From assembly GCA_040398465.1 (NCBI GenBank), contig JBBAUA010000003.1, positions 62,001 to 126,000 on the forward strand: a stretch of 64,000 nucleotides of DNA, in the 5' to 3' direction. A program made the position numbers and the translations under genes. Shown one piece after another: positions 45,067-54,232 of the stretch (the first letter of the stretch is position 1; every line of letters begins with the position of its first letter). Origin of the DNA: UBA7672 sp040398465 (GTDB lineage Bacteria; Pseudomonadota; Alphaproteobacteria; Caulobacterales; Hyphomonadaceae). The notes below the pieces were generated by a model. The model saw nothing but the letters and a program-made list of their open reading frames with translations. It had not been told where the DNA came from and made no database searches.

Positions 45067-45198
45067 ATGTACGGTCTGATCAAACCCTCGAAACTCGAAA
45101 ACCTCCACTTCCTGGGTTCCTTCACCATCGCCCTCTTCAGTGTTGCGGCTGTGCTCTACGTGATGACGACGGTCATCGTCAGCGGCGGGGTTGCCTGA
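45067..45198 (+). CDS. Membrane microprotein 2 (43 aa), sigma-54 unit
   Basis: A 43-residue paralogue (MYGLIKPSKLENLHFLGS...) with one helix and a longer tail ending SGGVA. At DNA level the first 18 bases differ from those of gene 1 only at the second codon, which shows a duplication. The ribosome site is weak (aagaga). It ends 31 bp before a strong terminator, closing the unit. Confidence 0.8.
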   Translation: MYGLIKPSKLENLHFLGSFTIALFSVAAVLYVMTTVIVSGGVA

Positions 45199-45229
45199 AC
45201 CTTCCCCGCGGCCTGGCAAGCCAGCCAAA

Positions 45230-45270
45230 AAACCGGCCAGCCGCTCCCCCGGCTGGCCGGTTTCATTTTT
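45230..45270. terminator. Bidirectional terminator closing the microprotein unit and nadR-like gene
   Basis: A perfect 13-bp stem AAACCGGCCAGCC/GGCTGGCCGGTTT with an 8-nt loop, followed by cattttt on plus and six T on minus. The end of the nadR-like coding sequence lies in its right arm. Confidence 0.92.
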
Positions 45271-45814
45271 GAGGGGAGGCGAGGAGCTCATCCACCGCCG
45301 CGATCGCAGAAATCAGCCGCTGCTCCGGCTCGCCGGCGATCCGCGTGAAGTGAACCTTGCGTTTCACGAGCTCCGCCTCGCAGGCGAGATGGAATTTCAT
45401 GCGATCGGCCGGATCGCCGAAATACCGCACGCCGTCGCGCACCCAGGGAAGGTCGATGTCGCAGAGCAGGTAAAGGTCGGGATAGTCGCTGAAGCGGTCG
45501 AACCATTTGTCATGCCCGCCCGCCAGCGTATCCGACCAGACGGCGGTGATGACCGGATCGGTATCCTCGAACAGCACGCGATGGGCCTCGCGCTCGGCCT
45601 CGCGTCTAAGCTTCAGATGCCCCTTGGCGATCTTCAACATGTCCTGCTTCGAGCAGGCGCCCTGCCCGTGAATCTCGGTATAGGTCCGCCCATATTCAGG
45701 GGCGACCACGGTGCCGAAATGCCGTGCGAGCAGGTTGGCCAGCGTCGTCTTGCCCGTCGACTCCGCGCCGAACAGCGTCACGCGCTGCAGCCTGCCCGTG
45801 CTTGCCGCGCTCAT
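45263..45814 (-). CDS. NadR-like ATP-binding protein (ribosylnicotinamide kinase domain)
   Basis: A 183-residue protein with P-loop TLFGAESTGKTTLANLLA and the NadR C-terminal pattern VVAPEYGRTYTEIHGQG, ITAVWSDTLAG and YLLCDIDLPWVRDGVRYF. NadR's ribosylnicotinamide kinase domain phosphorylates nicotinamide riboside to NMN. The NMN adenylyltransferase and DNA-binding domains of the full NadR are absent, so this is the kinase alone. It directly follows pnuC (TGAATG), the matching transporter. Confidence 0.82.
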   Translation of the reverse strand: MSAASTGRLQRVTLFGAESTGKTTLANLLARHFGTVVAPEYGRTYTEIHGQGACSKQDMLKIAKGHLKLRREAEREAHRVLFEDTDPVITAVWSDTLAGGHDKWFDRFSDYPDLYLLCDIDLPWVRDGVRYFGDPADRMKFHLACEAELVKRKVHFTRIAGEPEQRLISAIAAVDELLASPQK

Positions 45815-46408
45815 TCAGACTTGTCCCCCGGCCCGCTTTCTGGCGCCCACCTGTCCACGCATCTCCCGCCGCCACTCCCACCATCCCCAGAAGGCGTTGA
45901 CGAAAAAGAACGCGTAGAGAGCCGTATAAAGCCAGAGTTGCTGGCTTCCATACACGAACACCGAAATTGCATTGATCGCGACCCAGACCGGCCAGTTTTC
46001 GATCCGCTTGAGGCTGAGCAGAAGTTGCGCCACCACGCTCAGCGCCAGAATGGCTGCATCCGGCAGCGCCATCCTTGCGTCGGTCACGGTCTCCAGCCCC
46101 CAGGCGCCCAGGCCGGCCGCGGCCAGCGCAAGCCCGCAGGCGCCCAGAACCACGACAAGGGGCGTCGACCGGATAGGCGGGGCGCGATTCTGGTCCCCCC
46201 GGATCCAGTACCACCAGCCATAAACCAGAGCCGCGACGAAAATCGGCTGCAGCGCGGCGCTCGAGTAGAGGCCCGCCCGCCAGAACACGAAGAAGCCAAG
46301 GCTCACGCCGACCAGTCCCGTCGGGAACTGCCAGAGACTTCGTTTCACAGACAGGATCACCGACAACAGCGTAAACGCCGTCGCTGCAATCTCCAGCGGA
46401 TCGGTCAT
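45815..46408 (-). CDS. pnuC: Nicotinamide riboside transporter PnuC
   Basis: A 197-residue membrane protein of about seven helices. PnuC motifs: SLWQFPTGLVGVSLGFFVFWRAGLYSSAALQPIFVAALVYGWWYWIRG (the repeated W-x-x-x-x-G/YGWWxW) and ENWPVWVAINAISVFVYG. It imports nicotinamide riboside, with phosphorylation by the downstream NadR-like kinase trapping it inside. ATG 46408 fits the family length; the upstream-open frame is ignored. Divergent from glnD with a 150-bp gap. Confidence 0.9.
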   Translation of the reverse strand: MTDPLEIAATAFTLLSVILSVKRSLWQFPTGLVGVSLGFFVFWRAGLYSSAALQPIFVAALVYGWWYWIRGDQNRAPPIRSTPLVVVLGACGLALAAAGLGAWGLETVTDARMALPDAAILALSVVAQLLLSLKRIENWPVWVAINAISVFVYGSQQLWLYTALYAFFFVNAFWGWWEWRREMRGQVGARKRAGGQV

Positions 46409-46558
46409 GCCAATTTCCAGCGAGTCCCCGGCTAACCCCGCCGGGAACCTGCCGCGAGCCGAACCAGCCGGCAATGGCTGGCGACAAAGCGCCCTTCAGC
46501 TGCCAACTGTTGCCCCCCCACCTGTTTCATCAACCCAAACAGGGCTAGAGATCGGCGC

Positions 46559-49405
46559 ATGAACGACGCCTTGCCGGCATCCGACATCCCCAGGGTCAGG
46601 ACCGGGCCGGTAAAGCCCGGCCCGTGGCGCATTGCGGACATCGTGGACGGCCGCAAGCTGCGCATCCAGCTGACCGCCGCCGCCCTCGACAATGGCTCCG
46701 ACCCGATCGCCCAGCGCAAGCGCGCGCTCGACCTCATCCACGCCGCCCTGTTCCGCGGCCGCATGATCGCGCAAGACCGGCTGGAGGAGGGCGCGGACGG
46801 CCTCGACACGGCCGGGCTGATGTCGGCGGTCATGGATGAGGCGCTGTCGGCGCTCTACGACTTCACCGTCGTCCACATCTTCCGCGCCCACAACCCGACC
46901 GAGGCCGAGCGCATGGCGGTGGTCGCCGTCGGCGGCTACGGGCGCAACGTGCTGGCGCCATCGTCCGACGTCGACATCCTGTTCGTGCGCAACCACAAGC
47001 AGACGGCGTGGGCCGAGAGCGTCATCGAATACATGCTCTATGCGCTGTGGGACATGGGCCTCAAGGTCGGCCACGCCTTCCGCACGATCGACGAATGCGT
47101 CAAGCTGTCGAAGGAAGACGTGACGATCCGCACGTCGATCCTCGACAAGCGCTTCCTGTTCGGCGACCGCAGCGTCTTCGACAAGCTCAACGAGCGTTTC
47201 CAGAAGGACGTGATCGCGGGCCGCGGCGCGGAATTCGTCGCCGCCAAGCTGCAGGAGCGCTCCGACCGGCACGCACGCGAGGGCGACTCACGCTACCGCG
47301 TCGAGCCAAATGTGAAAGACGGCAAGGGCGGCCTGCGCGACCTGCAGACACTATTCTGGCTCGCCAAGTACATTCATGGTGGAACCAACCTGCAAGAGGT
47401 TCTCGACAACGCTGCCTTCTCGCCCGCCGACAAGGCGATCTTCATGCGTGAGGCGCGCTTTCTCTGGACCGTGCGCTGCCATCTGCATTTTCTTACAGGC
47501 CGCCCCGAAGAGCGTTTGTCATTCGACCTGCAGCCGGAGATGGCGCGGCGCCTCGGCTACACCGAGCGCAACAACGCCACGGCGGTCGAGCGTTTCATGA
47601 AGCGCTATTTTCTTGCAGCCAAGGAAGTCGGCGCGCTTACCCGCATCCTCTGCTCGAAGCTCGAGGTCGAGGAGAAGAAACGCCCGGCCGGCCTGATGTG
47701 GATGAAGGCGCAGGCCTCCGCCAAGCCGATGAAGGAGGAAGGCTTCGCCATGGATGGCGGCCGCCTCACTATCACCAACCCGGATATGTTTTCCGCCGAC
47801 ACGCGCAAGCTCATGCGCCTGTTCTGGCTCGCCAACGAGCGCCAGGTCGAGATTCACCCCGACGCGATGACGGCTGCCCGCCGCTCGCTCTGGGCCGTCA
47901 CGCGTCAGGCGCGCACCGACGAGGAATCCCGCGCGATGTTCCTCGACATCGTCGCCGGCAAGAACCATCCCGGCCGCGTGCTTCCGCTGATGAACGAGGC
48001 GGGCGTGCTCGGGCGCTTCCTGCCGGAATTCGGCCGCATCGTCGGCCAGACCCAGTTCAACATGTACCACCACTTCACCGTGGACGAACACACGCTGATG
48101 GCCGTGGTGACCATTCACGACATCGAGCGCGGGCTGGAGAAGCAGCAGCATCCGCTGTCGACCGAGATCTTCCCCAAGATCCTCAACCGCCGCGCGCTCT
48201 ATCTCGCCATGCTCCTGCACGACACGGGGAAGGGCAAAGGCGACCAGCAGATCGAAGGCGCCAAGCAGGCGCGGTCGGCGGCCTTGCGCCTTGGCCTGCC
48301 TGAGGACGAAGCCGAACTCATCGCCTGGCTGGTCGGCAACCATCTCGAGATGAGCGACACGGCCCAGCGCCGCGACATCTCCGATCCGCAGACGATCTCG
48401 CGCTTCGCCGAAAAGGTCGGCAACCTCGAACGCCTGCGCCTCTTGCTGACCCTCACCGTCGCCGACATCCGCGCCGTCGGCCCCGGCGTGTGGAATGGCT
48501 GGAAGGGCCAGCTGCTGCGCGATCTCTACTTCTCGACCGAAGCCGCCCTGCGCGGCGGCCGCACCGACGAACACAGCGTTCGCGCGCAACTGGCCGAACG
48601 CGCTGAACAGGCGCGCAGCGTCCTCTCCGACCGCATCGGCCCGACGCCGCAGCTGGCCGCAGTCGAAGGCGCCTACTGGATCAGCTTCTCGCCCGAGGCG
48701 CAGGCGCGCCATGCCGATGTGCTGGCCCGCGGCGCCGGACAATCGATCATCGTCTCCGCCAGTGTGGACAAGGGCCGCTCCGCCACGGAGCTTCTCGTGT
48801 CGGCGCCCGATCGCCCCGGCCTGTTCGCCGACCTCTGCGCCACGCTCAGCGCTTCCGGCGCCAACATCGTCGCCGCCCATCTTTATGACGCAGGCGAGGG
48901 CCGCGTGCTCGACATTTTCGACATCCAGGACCTGCGCGGCCTGCCCATGGGCGCCGACCATCCCAACGCGCTCGACAGGCTGATCGCCGATCTCAAGCTT
49001 GCGGCCGCAGGCGGCGATGGCGTCAAGCGCCCGGGCCGCGCCCCAGCTCCCACGCGGCGTCATGCGGCCTTCATCATCTCGCCGCTCGTCCGCATCGACC
49101 GGCAGGCGTCAGCCGACCATACGGTGATAGAAGTCTCGGGCCGCGACCGTCTCGGCTTGCTGTATGACATCGCGCAGCAGCTGGCGGATTCGAACATCTC
49201 GATCCGCTCGGCCCACGTCGGCGCCTATGGGGAGCGCGTGCATGACGTCTTTTATGTCGAGATGCTGAATGGCGGCACGATGCCGGAAGAACTCGACGTG
49301 GTGCTGACCGAGCGCCTTGTCGAAGTCCTGCGCTCCCACTCGCCGAATGCGCCGCGCATTCCCGCTCACACGCTGGCGCGCGCGCCTGCCTCCTTCAACC
49401 GCTAG
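46559..49405 (+). CDS. glnD: Bifunctional uridylyltransferase/uridylyl-removing enzyme GlnD
   Basis: A 948-residue nitrogen sensor that uridylylates PII proteins when glutamine is low. N-terminal nucleotidyltransferase VAVGGYGRNVLAPSSDVDILF (about 122-142, with G-G and D-x-D), a central HD phosphodiesterase YLAMLLHDTGKGKGD, and two C-terminal ACT domains (ELLVSAPDRPGLFADLC and IEVSGRDRLGLLYDIAQQL) that bind glutamine. It links the distant amt gene to PII control. Followed by murJ 17 bp later. Confidence 0.96.
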   Translation: MNDALPASDIPRVRTGPVKPGPWRIADIVDGRKLRIQLTAAALDNGSDPIAQRKRALDLIHAALFRGRMIAQDRLEEGADGLDTAGLMSAVMDEALSALYDFTVVHIFRAHNPTEAERMAVVAVGGYGRNVLAPSSDVDILFVRNHKQTAWAESVIEYMLYALWDMGLKVGHAFRTIDECVKLSKEDVTIRTSILDKRFLFGDRSVFDKLNERFQKDVIAGRGAEFVAAKLQERSDRHAREGDSRYRVEPNVKDGKGGLRDLQTLFWLAKYIHGGTNLQEVLDNAAFSPADKAIFMREARFLWTVRCHLHFLTGRPEERLSFDLQPEMARRLGYTERNNATAVERFMKRYFLAAKEVGALTRILCSKLEVEEKKRPAGLMWMKAQASAKPMKEEGFAMDGGRLTITNPDMFSADTRKLMRLFWLANERQVEIHPDAMTAARRSLWAVTRQARTDEESRAMFLDIVAGKNHPGRVLPLMNEAGVLGRFLPEFGRIVGQTQFNMYHHFTVDEHTLMAVVTIHDIERGLEKQQHPLSTEIFPKILNRRALYLAMLLHDTGKGKGDQQIEGAKQARSAALRLGLPEDEAELIAWLVGNHLEMSDTAQRRDISDPQTISRFAEKVGNLERLRLLLTLTVADIRAVGPGVWNGWKGQLLRDLYFSTEAALRGGRTDEHSVRAQLAERAEQARSVLSDRIGPTPQLAAVEGAYWISFSPEAQARHADVLARGAGQSIIVSASVDKGRSATELLVSAPDRPGLFADLCATLSASGANIVAAHLYDAGEGRVLDIFDIQDLRGLPMGADHPNALDRLIADLKLAAAGGDGVKRPGRAPAPTRRHAAFIISPLVRIDRQASADHTVIEVSGRDRLGLLYDIAQQLADSNISIRSAHVGAYGERVHDVFYVEMLNGGTMPEELDVVLTERLVEVLRSHSPNAPRIPAHTLARAPASFNR

Positions 49406-49422
49406 ACCCGGACACACCCCGC

Positions 49423-51015
49423 ATGTCTCTTGCGCGCAACGTGTTCGTGCAGACCTTCTTCACGCTCGGCAGCCGCGTCCTGGGCTTTGCCCGCGACCTC
49501 GCTCTGAATGCGCGGTTCGGCGGGCAGGGGCCGCTGATGGATGCGTGGGCGACGGCGCAGATGCTGCCCAACCTGTTCCGCCGCCTGTTCGCCGAAGGCG
49601 CCTTCGCGCAGGGCTTCGTGCCAGTGTTCGCCGCCGCCCGCGCGCAGGAAGGCGAGGTCGCGGCCGACCGCATGGCCTCGCAGGCGATGGCCTTCATCAT
49701 GACGGTGGTGGCGCTCGTCACCATCGGCATCGAAGTCGCCATGCCCTGGATCATGCCCTTCCTGCTGTCGGCTTATGTCGACGATCCCGGCACGCTGGCG
49801 ACCGCCACGCTGATGGCGCAGCTGGCGATGCCCTATCTCGTCTTCATGACGCTGGCCGCCCTCCTGTCGGGCGTGCTCAACACGCTGGGCCGCTTCGCGC
49901 TTACGGCGGCGGCGCCGATCATGCTCAATATCTGCACCATCATCCCGCTGCTGATCGCGCCGACCGAACAGCAGGCGGCGGAATGGGCCGCTGCGGCCGT
50001 CGCCATCTCCGGCCTGCTGCAATGCGCACTCCTCTGGTGGGGCGCACGCAAGCTGGGCGTCGACCTGCGGGTCGGGCTCCCGGTTCTGGGCAAGGGCGTG
50101 CGGCGCATGCTGGCGATCGCTGTTCCCGGCGCCATCGCCGGCGGCGCACTGCAGGTATCCTCGCTGGTCACGCAGACGCTGTCGGGCTCGGACGAAGGCG
50201 CGCGCAGCGTGCTCTACAATTCGGATCGCCTCTACCAGCTGCCGCTCGGACTCATTGGCGTAGCAGTGGGCCTCGCCCTCGTGCCGCGCCTGTCGCGCCA
50301 TTTTGCCGAGAACGACCAGGCCGGCGCCGCGCGCACGATGGACGATGGCATCGGCCTCTCCATGGCGTTCACGCTGCCCGCCGCGGTGGCGCTGCTGCTG
50401 ATGCCCTTCTTCATCATCGACGCCACCGTCACCCGCGGCGCCTTCACCGCAGCCGACGCTCAGCGCACCGCCGAAGTCCTGCGCCAGTTCGCGTGGGGCG
50501 TGCCGGCGTTTGTGCTGGCCAAGGTCCTGACCCCGCCCTTCTTCGCGCGGCAGAAGTCCAAGCGACCGATGCAGTTCTCGCTGATCTCCGTGGCGATCAC
50601 GGTAATCGTCGGCGCAGCGCTCTGGTACTGGCTTCCCACGCAGGGCATCGATGGTACGATCGGGCTTGCCGTGGCGACGTCGTTGGGCGCCTGGGTCAAC
50701 GTCTTCCTGCTGGCCGGCGCGCTGGCGCGGGAAGGGGCCTACACGATGGGCGCGGCCGTCTGGAAGCGCATGGTCCGCCTGATCGGCGCCAGCGTCATGA
50801 TGGGCGCCTTTGTCGCCGTCGGCGCCTGGCAGTATCCCTTGCTGGCGGACCTGCTCTGGACCAAGGAGGTCGCCGTCCTCGTGGTGATCGTTGTGGGTGT
50901 CGTGATCTACGGCGTTGCGGCCTTCGTGCTCCGCGCCATCACGCTAGCGGAGATCAAGGGCGCGCTGCGCCGCGAGAAGGGCGTCGCCGGGGTTCCGTCC
51001 GGTGGGGAGGGCTGA
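49423..51015 (+). CDS. murJ: Lipid II flippase MurJ
   Basis: A 530-residue polytopic protein (about 14 helices) of the MOP superfamily that flips lipid II for peptidoglycan synthesis. Start MSLARNVFVQTFFTLGSRVLGFARDLALNARFG contains the typical SRVLGFARD, and GPLMDAWATAQMLPNLFRRLFAEGAFAQGFVPVF is the family signature. The membrane arginines expected in the cavity are present in these segments. In operon order with glnD and trpS. Confidence 0.95.
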   Translation: MSLARNVFVQTFFTLGSRVLGFARDLALNARFGGQGPLMDAWATAQMLPNLFRRLFAEGAFAQGFVPVFAAARAQEGEVAADRMASQAMAFIMTVVALVTIGIEVAMPWIMPFLLSAYVDDPGTLATATLMAQLAMPYLVFMTLAALLSGVLNTLGRFALTAAAPIMLNICTIIPLLIAPTEQQAAEWAAAAVAISGLLQCALLWWGARKLGVDLRVGLPVLGKGVRRMLAIAVPGAIAGGALQVSSLVTQTLSGSDEGARSVLYNSDRLYQLPLGLIGVAVGLALVPRLSRHFAENDQAGAARTMDDGIGLSMAFTLPAAVALLLMPFFIIDATVTRGAFTAADAQRTAEVLRQFAWGVPAFVLAKVLTPPFFARQKSKRPMQFSLISVAITVIVGAALWYWLPTQGIDGTIGLAVATSLGAWVNVFLLAGALAREGAYTMGAAVWKRMVRLIGASVMMGAFVAVGAWQYPLLADLLWTKEVAVLVVIVVGVVIYGVAAFVLRAITLAEIKGALRREKGVAGVPSGGEG

Positions 51016-51029
51016 TAAGTCCCCGCCCC

Positions 51030-52079
51030 ATGAGCAACGAAAAATCCGATCAGAAGCCCGTCGAGTATTCCGGCCCGAAACGCGTCTTCTCGGGCGTGCA
51101 GCCGTCAGGCAGCCTTCATCTCGGCAACTATCTCGGCGCGCTCGTGAAGTTCGTGAAGATGCAGGACGAATACCCCTGCATCTTCTGCGTCGTCGACCTG
51201 CACGCCATAACCGTCCCGCAGGACCCGAAGCTGCTTGCCGCCCAGACCCGGGAGATCGCCGCGGCCTATCTCGCCGCCGGCGTCGACCCCGCGAAGGCGA
51301 TCATCTTCGCGCAATCCTCGGTCCCGGCGCATTCGGAACTCGGCTGGATCTTCAACTGCGTCGCCCGCATGGGCTGGGTCGAGCGCATGACGCAGTTCAA
51401 GGACAAGTCGACAGGCAAGGATGCGGAGAACATCTCGGTCGGCCTGTTCGACTATCCCGTGCTGCAGGCCGCCGACATCCTCGCCTACAAGGCGACGCAC
51501 GTGCCGGTCGGCGAAGACCAGAAACAGCATCTCGAACTCAGCCGCGACATCGCCGCCAGGTTCAACCGCGACTTCAGCGCGCCGGGATTCTTCCCGCTGC
51601 CCGAGCCGATCTATCAGGGACCGGGCGCGCGGATCATGTCGCTCAAGGACGGCGCGAAGAAGATGTCGAAGTCGGACCCGTCCGACGCATCACGCATCAA
51701 CCTGCTCGATACTCCGGATGATATCGCGAAGAAGATCAAGCGCGCGACCAGCGACAGCGAGCTGCTGCCGTTCGACGTGAAAGGCCTTGAGGGCAGGGCT
51801 GAAGCGGCAAACCTCGTCGGCATCTATGCGGTGCTGAACGGCCAGGGCGAGCAGGACGTGCTCAACGAATTCGGCGGTCATGGCTTCGGCAAGTTCAAGC
51901 CTGCGCTTGCCGATCTCGCCGTGGCGAAGCTCGGCCCTGTCGCCGACACGATGCGCCGCCTGATGGAGGATCCCGCCGAGGTCGATCGGGTCCTCAAGGA
52001 TGGCGGCGAACGCGCCAACGCCATCGCCGCCCCCGTGATGGACGAAGTCCGCCGCGTCATCGGATTCTGGCGGCCATGA
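51030..52079 (+). CDS. trpS: Tryptophanyl-tRNA synthetase
   Basis: A 349-residue class I synthetase. FSGVQPSGSLHLGNYLGAL holds the HIGH-type signature, and GAKKMSKSDPSDASRINLLD the KMSKS loop. The ATG 51030 is preferred because residue 1 precedes the conserved domain by about 18 amino acids; upstream-open frame covers murJ in another frame. It overlaps the copper-chaperone gene by 4 nt. Confidence 0.97.
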   Translation: MSNEKSDQKPVEYSGPKRVFSGVQPSGSLHLGNYLGALVKFVKMQDEYPCIFCVVDLHAITVPQDPKLLAAQTREIAAAYLAAGVDPAKAIIFAQSSVPAHSELGWIFNCVARMGWVERMTQFKDKSTGKDAENISVGLFDYPVLQAADILAYKATHVPVGEDQKQHLELSRDIAARFNRDFSAPGFFPLPEPIYQGPGARIMSLKDGAKKMSKSDPSDASRINLLDTPDDIAKKIKRATSDSELLPFDVKGLEGRAEAANLVGIYAVLNGQGEQDVLNEFGGHGFGKFKPALADLAVAKLGPVADTMRRLMEDPAEVDRVLKDGGERANAIAAPVMDEVRRVIGFWRP

Positions 52080-52498
52080 TGCGCACATTCATCGCCATGG
52101 CGTTGACCGCCCTCGCTGTCGCCTGCAGCGGCGGCCAGATCGAAAGCCTCACCGTCGATGACGCCCAGTACCGTGCGCCGCTGGTCGATGGCGGGACGGG
52201 CGTCGCCTATTTTTTGATCACCTCGAACACGGCCGACCGGATAACAGGCGTGTCATCGCCTCTGGCAAAGACTGTCGAAATCCATGAATCCACCTCCACC
52301 GGCGGCATGGCCGGCATGGAGCGACGCGACGCGGTCGAGCTACCGGCCGGAAAAACCGTGACATTCGGCCCCGGTGGCCTCCACCTGATGGTGATCGAAC
52401 CGCAGCGCGTAGCCGCGCCTGCCACATTTCCGATTCAAATAACGCTAGAGTCGGGCCGTGTGGAGACGATTTCCTTCGCTGGTGCGCCCGCGTCGTGA
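52076..52498 (+). CDS. PCu(A)C-family copper chaperone lipoprotein
   Basis: A 140-residue periplasmic copper chaperone family protein. Lipobox LAVAC at residue 17 follows a short signal sequence; the fold has VEIHESTSTGGMAGMERRD and GPGGLHLMVI, giving the H-x10-M-x21-H-x-M copper-binding pattern. Such proteins deliver Cu(I) to cytochrome oxidase. A second ATG at 52079 is equally possible. Confidence 0.88.
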   Translation: MMRTFIAMALTALAVACSGGQIESLTVDDAQYRAPLVDGGTGVAYFLITSNTADRITGVSSPLAKTVEIHESTSTGGMAGMERRDAVELPAGKTVTFGPGGLHLMVIEPQRVAAPATFPIQITLESGRVETISFAGAPAS

Positions 52499-52587
52499 AC
52501 GCTACGGTAACGTGGCATAAAGGATTATTGGGTTGAGGTTAACGACAGGCTCATTCAGGGTCTGACTACGCTAGCTGGGGCTGGGCG

Positions 52588-53694
52588 ATGTCTGTTCTGA
52601 AACTCCGCCGCGACATGGTCGTGGTCGACGACGAGCCGCCCGCCGCGAAGGCCGGTGAGACCGATCGCCCATTCCCCCTCCGCAAACTCGACGCTGAACG
52701 TGAGGCCGAAGACGTCGTCGAAGGCACGCTGGTCGATGACGAAGCCGAGGCTCACGAAGAGCACGAGGCGCAGCCCCACCGCCGGCACAAGACGCTCGTC
52801 GAGCACATCCGTTTCTGGGCCAATACCGTCGCCATCGTCACCGTGCTGGGCGCCTACCCGACACTGGTCGTCGCCGCCAGCGATGTCGGCGACCGCGATT
52901 TCGATCGCCTCGTCAATCGCGCCGACTGGGCAGCCCCCTGGGTGGGCGGCGTCTCGGCGCTGATGGAAGATCATTTCAACCAGCTCGGCTGGGCGCCAGA
53001 TGCCGCGCCCTGGGAGCCGATGGCGCGGCTCACCGCGAAGCCCGCCTACCAGGCCGCCATGGCCGAAGCGCTCGGCGATCTCATTCGCGTCGCTGATGCG
53101 CGCGCCATCGCGACAGGTCAGCCCGACATCGATCTGTCCGCCGCCGCGCGTCTGGTCAACGAGGACTCCACAGCGATCCAGCTCCGCGCCGCGCGCGATG
53201 CACTGGTCAACCATGATCGCCGCCTGCGCAGGCAGGACGCCGTCACCGACCTCACGACCTCCCAGGTCGCCGAGCAGCTCGCTCTGCTGTCGTCATGGGC
53301 CGCCGCCAGCCAGACCGGCATCGTGTCGTCCGCCACCGCCATCGGCGGCAGCCCGATGGACGAGGAAGCGACACGTGCAGTTTACGCCGCCAAGGGCCGC
53401 GCCACGGTCTCCTGGCTGATGCTCGCCTCGCTCCAGTGGCCCACCAGCGCCGAAGCGGCAAAGGCGCGCGATGCCGCGATGAACGCCTGGCGCGAAGTTG
53501 CAGAGTTCCACCCCCTGATCGTGTTCAATGGCGATGCCGACGGCTCGCTTTTCGGCAACCACGCCGCCTCGATGAGCTTCCTTATCGCGCAGGCCCAGAC
53601 CGCGACATCTGCTCTGCAGGCACTCGCAAGCGCTGCTGCCGCCGCTCCCGCTGCGAGGCCAACGCCCGCCCCCGCCTCGGGCGCTGCGCCCTGA
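52588..53694 (+). CDS. Hypothetical membrane-anchored protein (DUF2333-like)
   Basis: A 368-residue protein with an acidic N-terminal 65 residues, one membrane segment (FWANTVAIVTVLGAYPTLVVAA) and a large extracytoplasmic helical domain. The C-terminal FHPLIVFNGDADGSLFGNHAASMSFLIAQAQTA resembles DUF2333 as I remember it. The tail is Ala/Pro-rich. Function unknown; located between a copper chaperone and a stress protein. Confidence 0.62.
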   Translation: MSVLKLRRDMVVVDDEPPAAKAGETDRPFPLRKLDAEREAEDVVEGTLVDDEAEAHEEHEAQPHRRHKTLVEHIRFWANTVAIVTVLGAYPTLVVAASDVGDRDFDRLVNRADWAAPWVGGVSALMEDHFNQLGWAPDAAPWEPMARLTAKPAYQAAMAEALGDLIRVADARAIATGQPDIDLSAAARLVNEDSTAIQLRAARDALVNHDRRLRRQDAVTDLTTSQVAEQLALLSSWAAASQTGIVSSATAIGGSPMDEEATRAVYAAKGRATVSWLMLASLQWPTSAEAAKARDAAMNAWREVAEFHPLIVFNGDADGSLFGNHAASMSFLIAQAQTATSALQALASAAAAAPAARPTPAPASGAAP

Positions 53695-53702
53695 CTGCGG
53701 GC

Positions 53703-53724
53703 GTCAGGTCAAGCTTGACCTGAC
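53703..53724. repeat. Perfect 22-bp palindrome between DUF2333-like gene and usp
   Basis: GTCAGGTCAAG followed by its exact complement, with no spacer. It starts 8 nt after the upstream stop codon. It has no T-run, so a terminator role is doubtful; a protein-binding site or a dispersed palindromic repeat is as likely. Confidence 0.6.
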
Positions 53725-53749
53725 CTGCGCAAGGGAGCCTGATCCGCTC

Positions 53750-54232
53750 ATGACAACTACGTCACGCAAGTTTCTCGCCGTGTCTGACGAGACAGAAGAG
53801 TGCATGAGCGCGCTGATGTTCGCCGCGATGCGGGCGAGGGCGGTCGGCGCTGGCATGGTGATGCTGCGTTGCGCCCGCGTGCCGGGCCTCGGCGGCTGGG
53901 TCGGCCTCGACAAGGAGATAAGCCAGGACGCGATCGATTCCGCGCGGCTGAAAGCCGTCCGCCATGCCAACGCACTTGAAGAAAAGATCGGCGTAAAACC
54001 CGAGATCGTCATCAGCGAGGAAGAACCCGTCGATGCGATCCGTGACCTGGTCAGGGACGATCCCGCGATCAAGGTGCTGATCCTTGCGTCTGCGTCGGGC
54101 TGGCGGCCCGGTCCGCTGGTGTCTCGCCTGGCCAAGGGAAAGCCCATCGCCAGCCGCCCGATCGCCGTCACGGTGATCCCCGGCGGCATGAGCGAGGAAC
54201 AGCTGGCGGAGATCGGCGGCCTGTCCGGGTGA
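53750..54232 (+). CDS. Universal stress protein family
   Basis: A 160-residue UspA-fold protein. The Rossmann-like segment KFLAVSDETEECMSALMFAAMRA and later KVLILASASGWRPGPLVSRL match the family; the usual GxxG-9x-G-S/T ATP loop is not well formed (GWRPGPLVSRLAKGKPIASRPIAVTVIP), so ATP binding is uncertain. Immediately upstream of nfu, an order kept in many alphaproteobacteria. Confidence 0.82.
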   Translation: MTTTSRKFLAVSDETEECMSALMFAAMRARAVGAGMVMLRCARVPGLGGWVGLDKEISQDAIDSARLKAVRHANALEEKIGVKPEIVISEEEPVDAIRDLVRDDPAIKVLILASASGWRPGPLVSRLAKGKPIASRPIAVTVIPGGMSEEQLAEIGGLSG

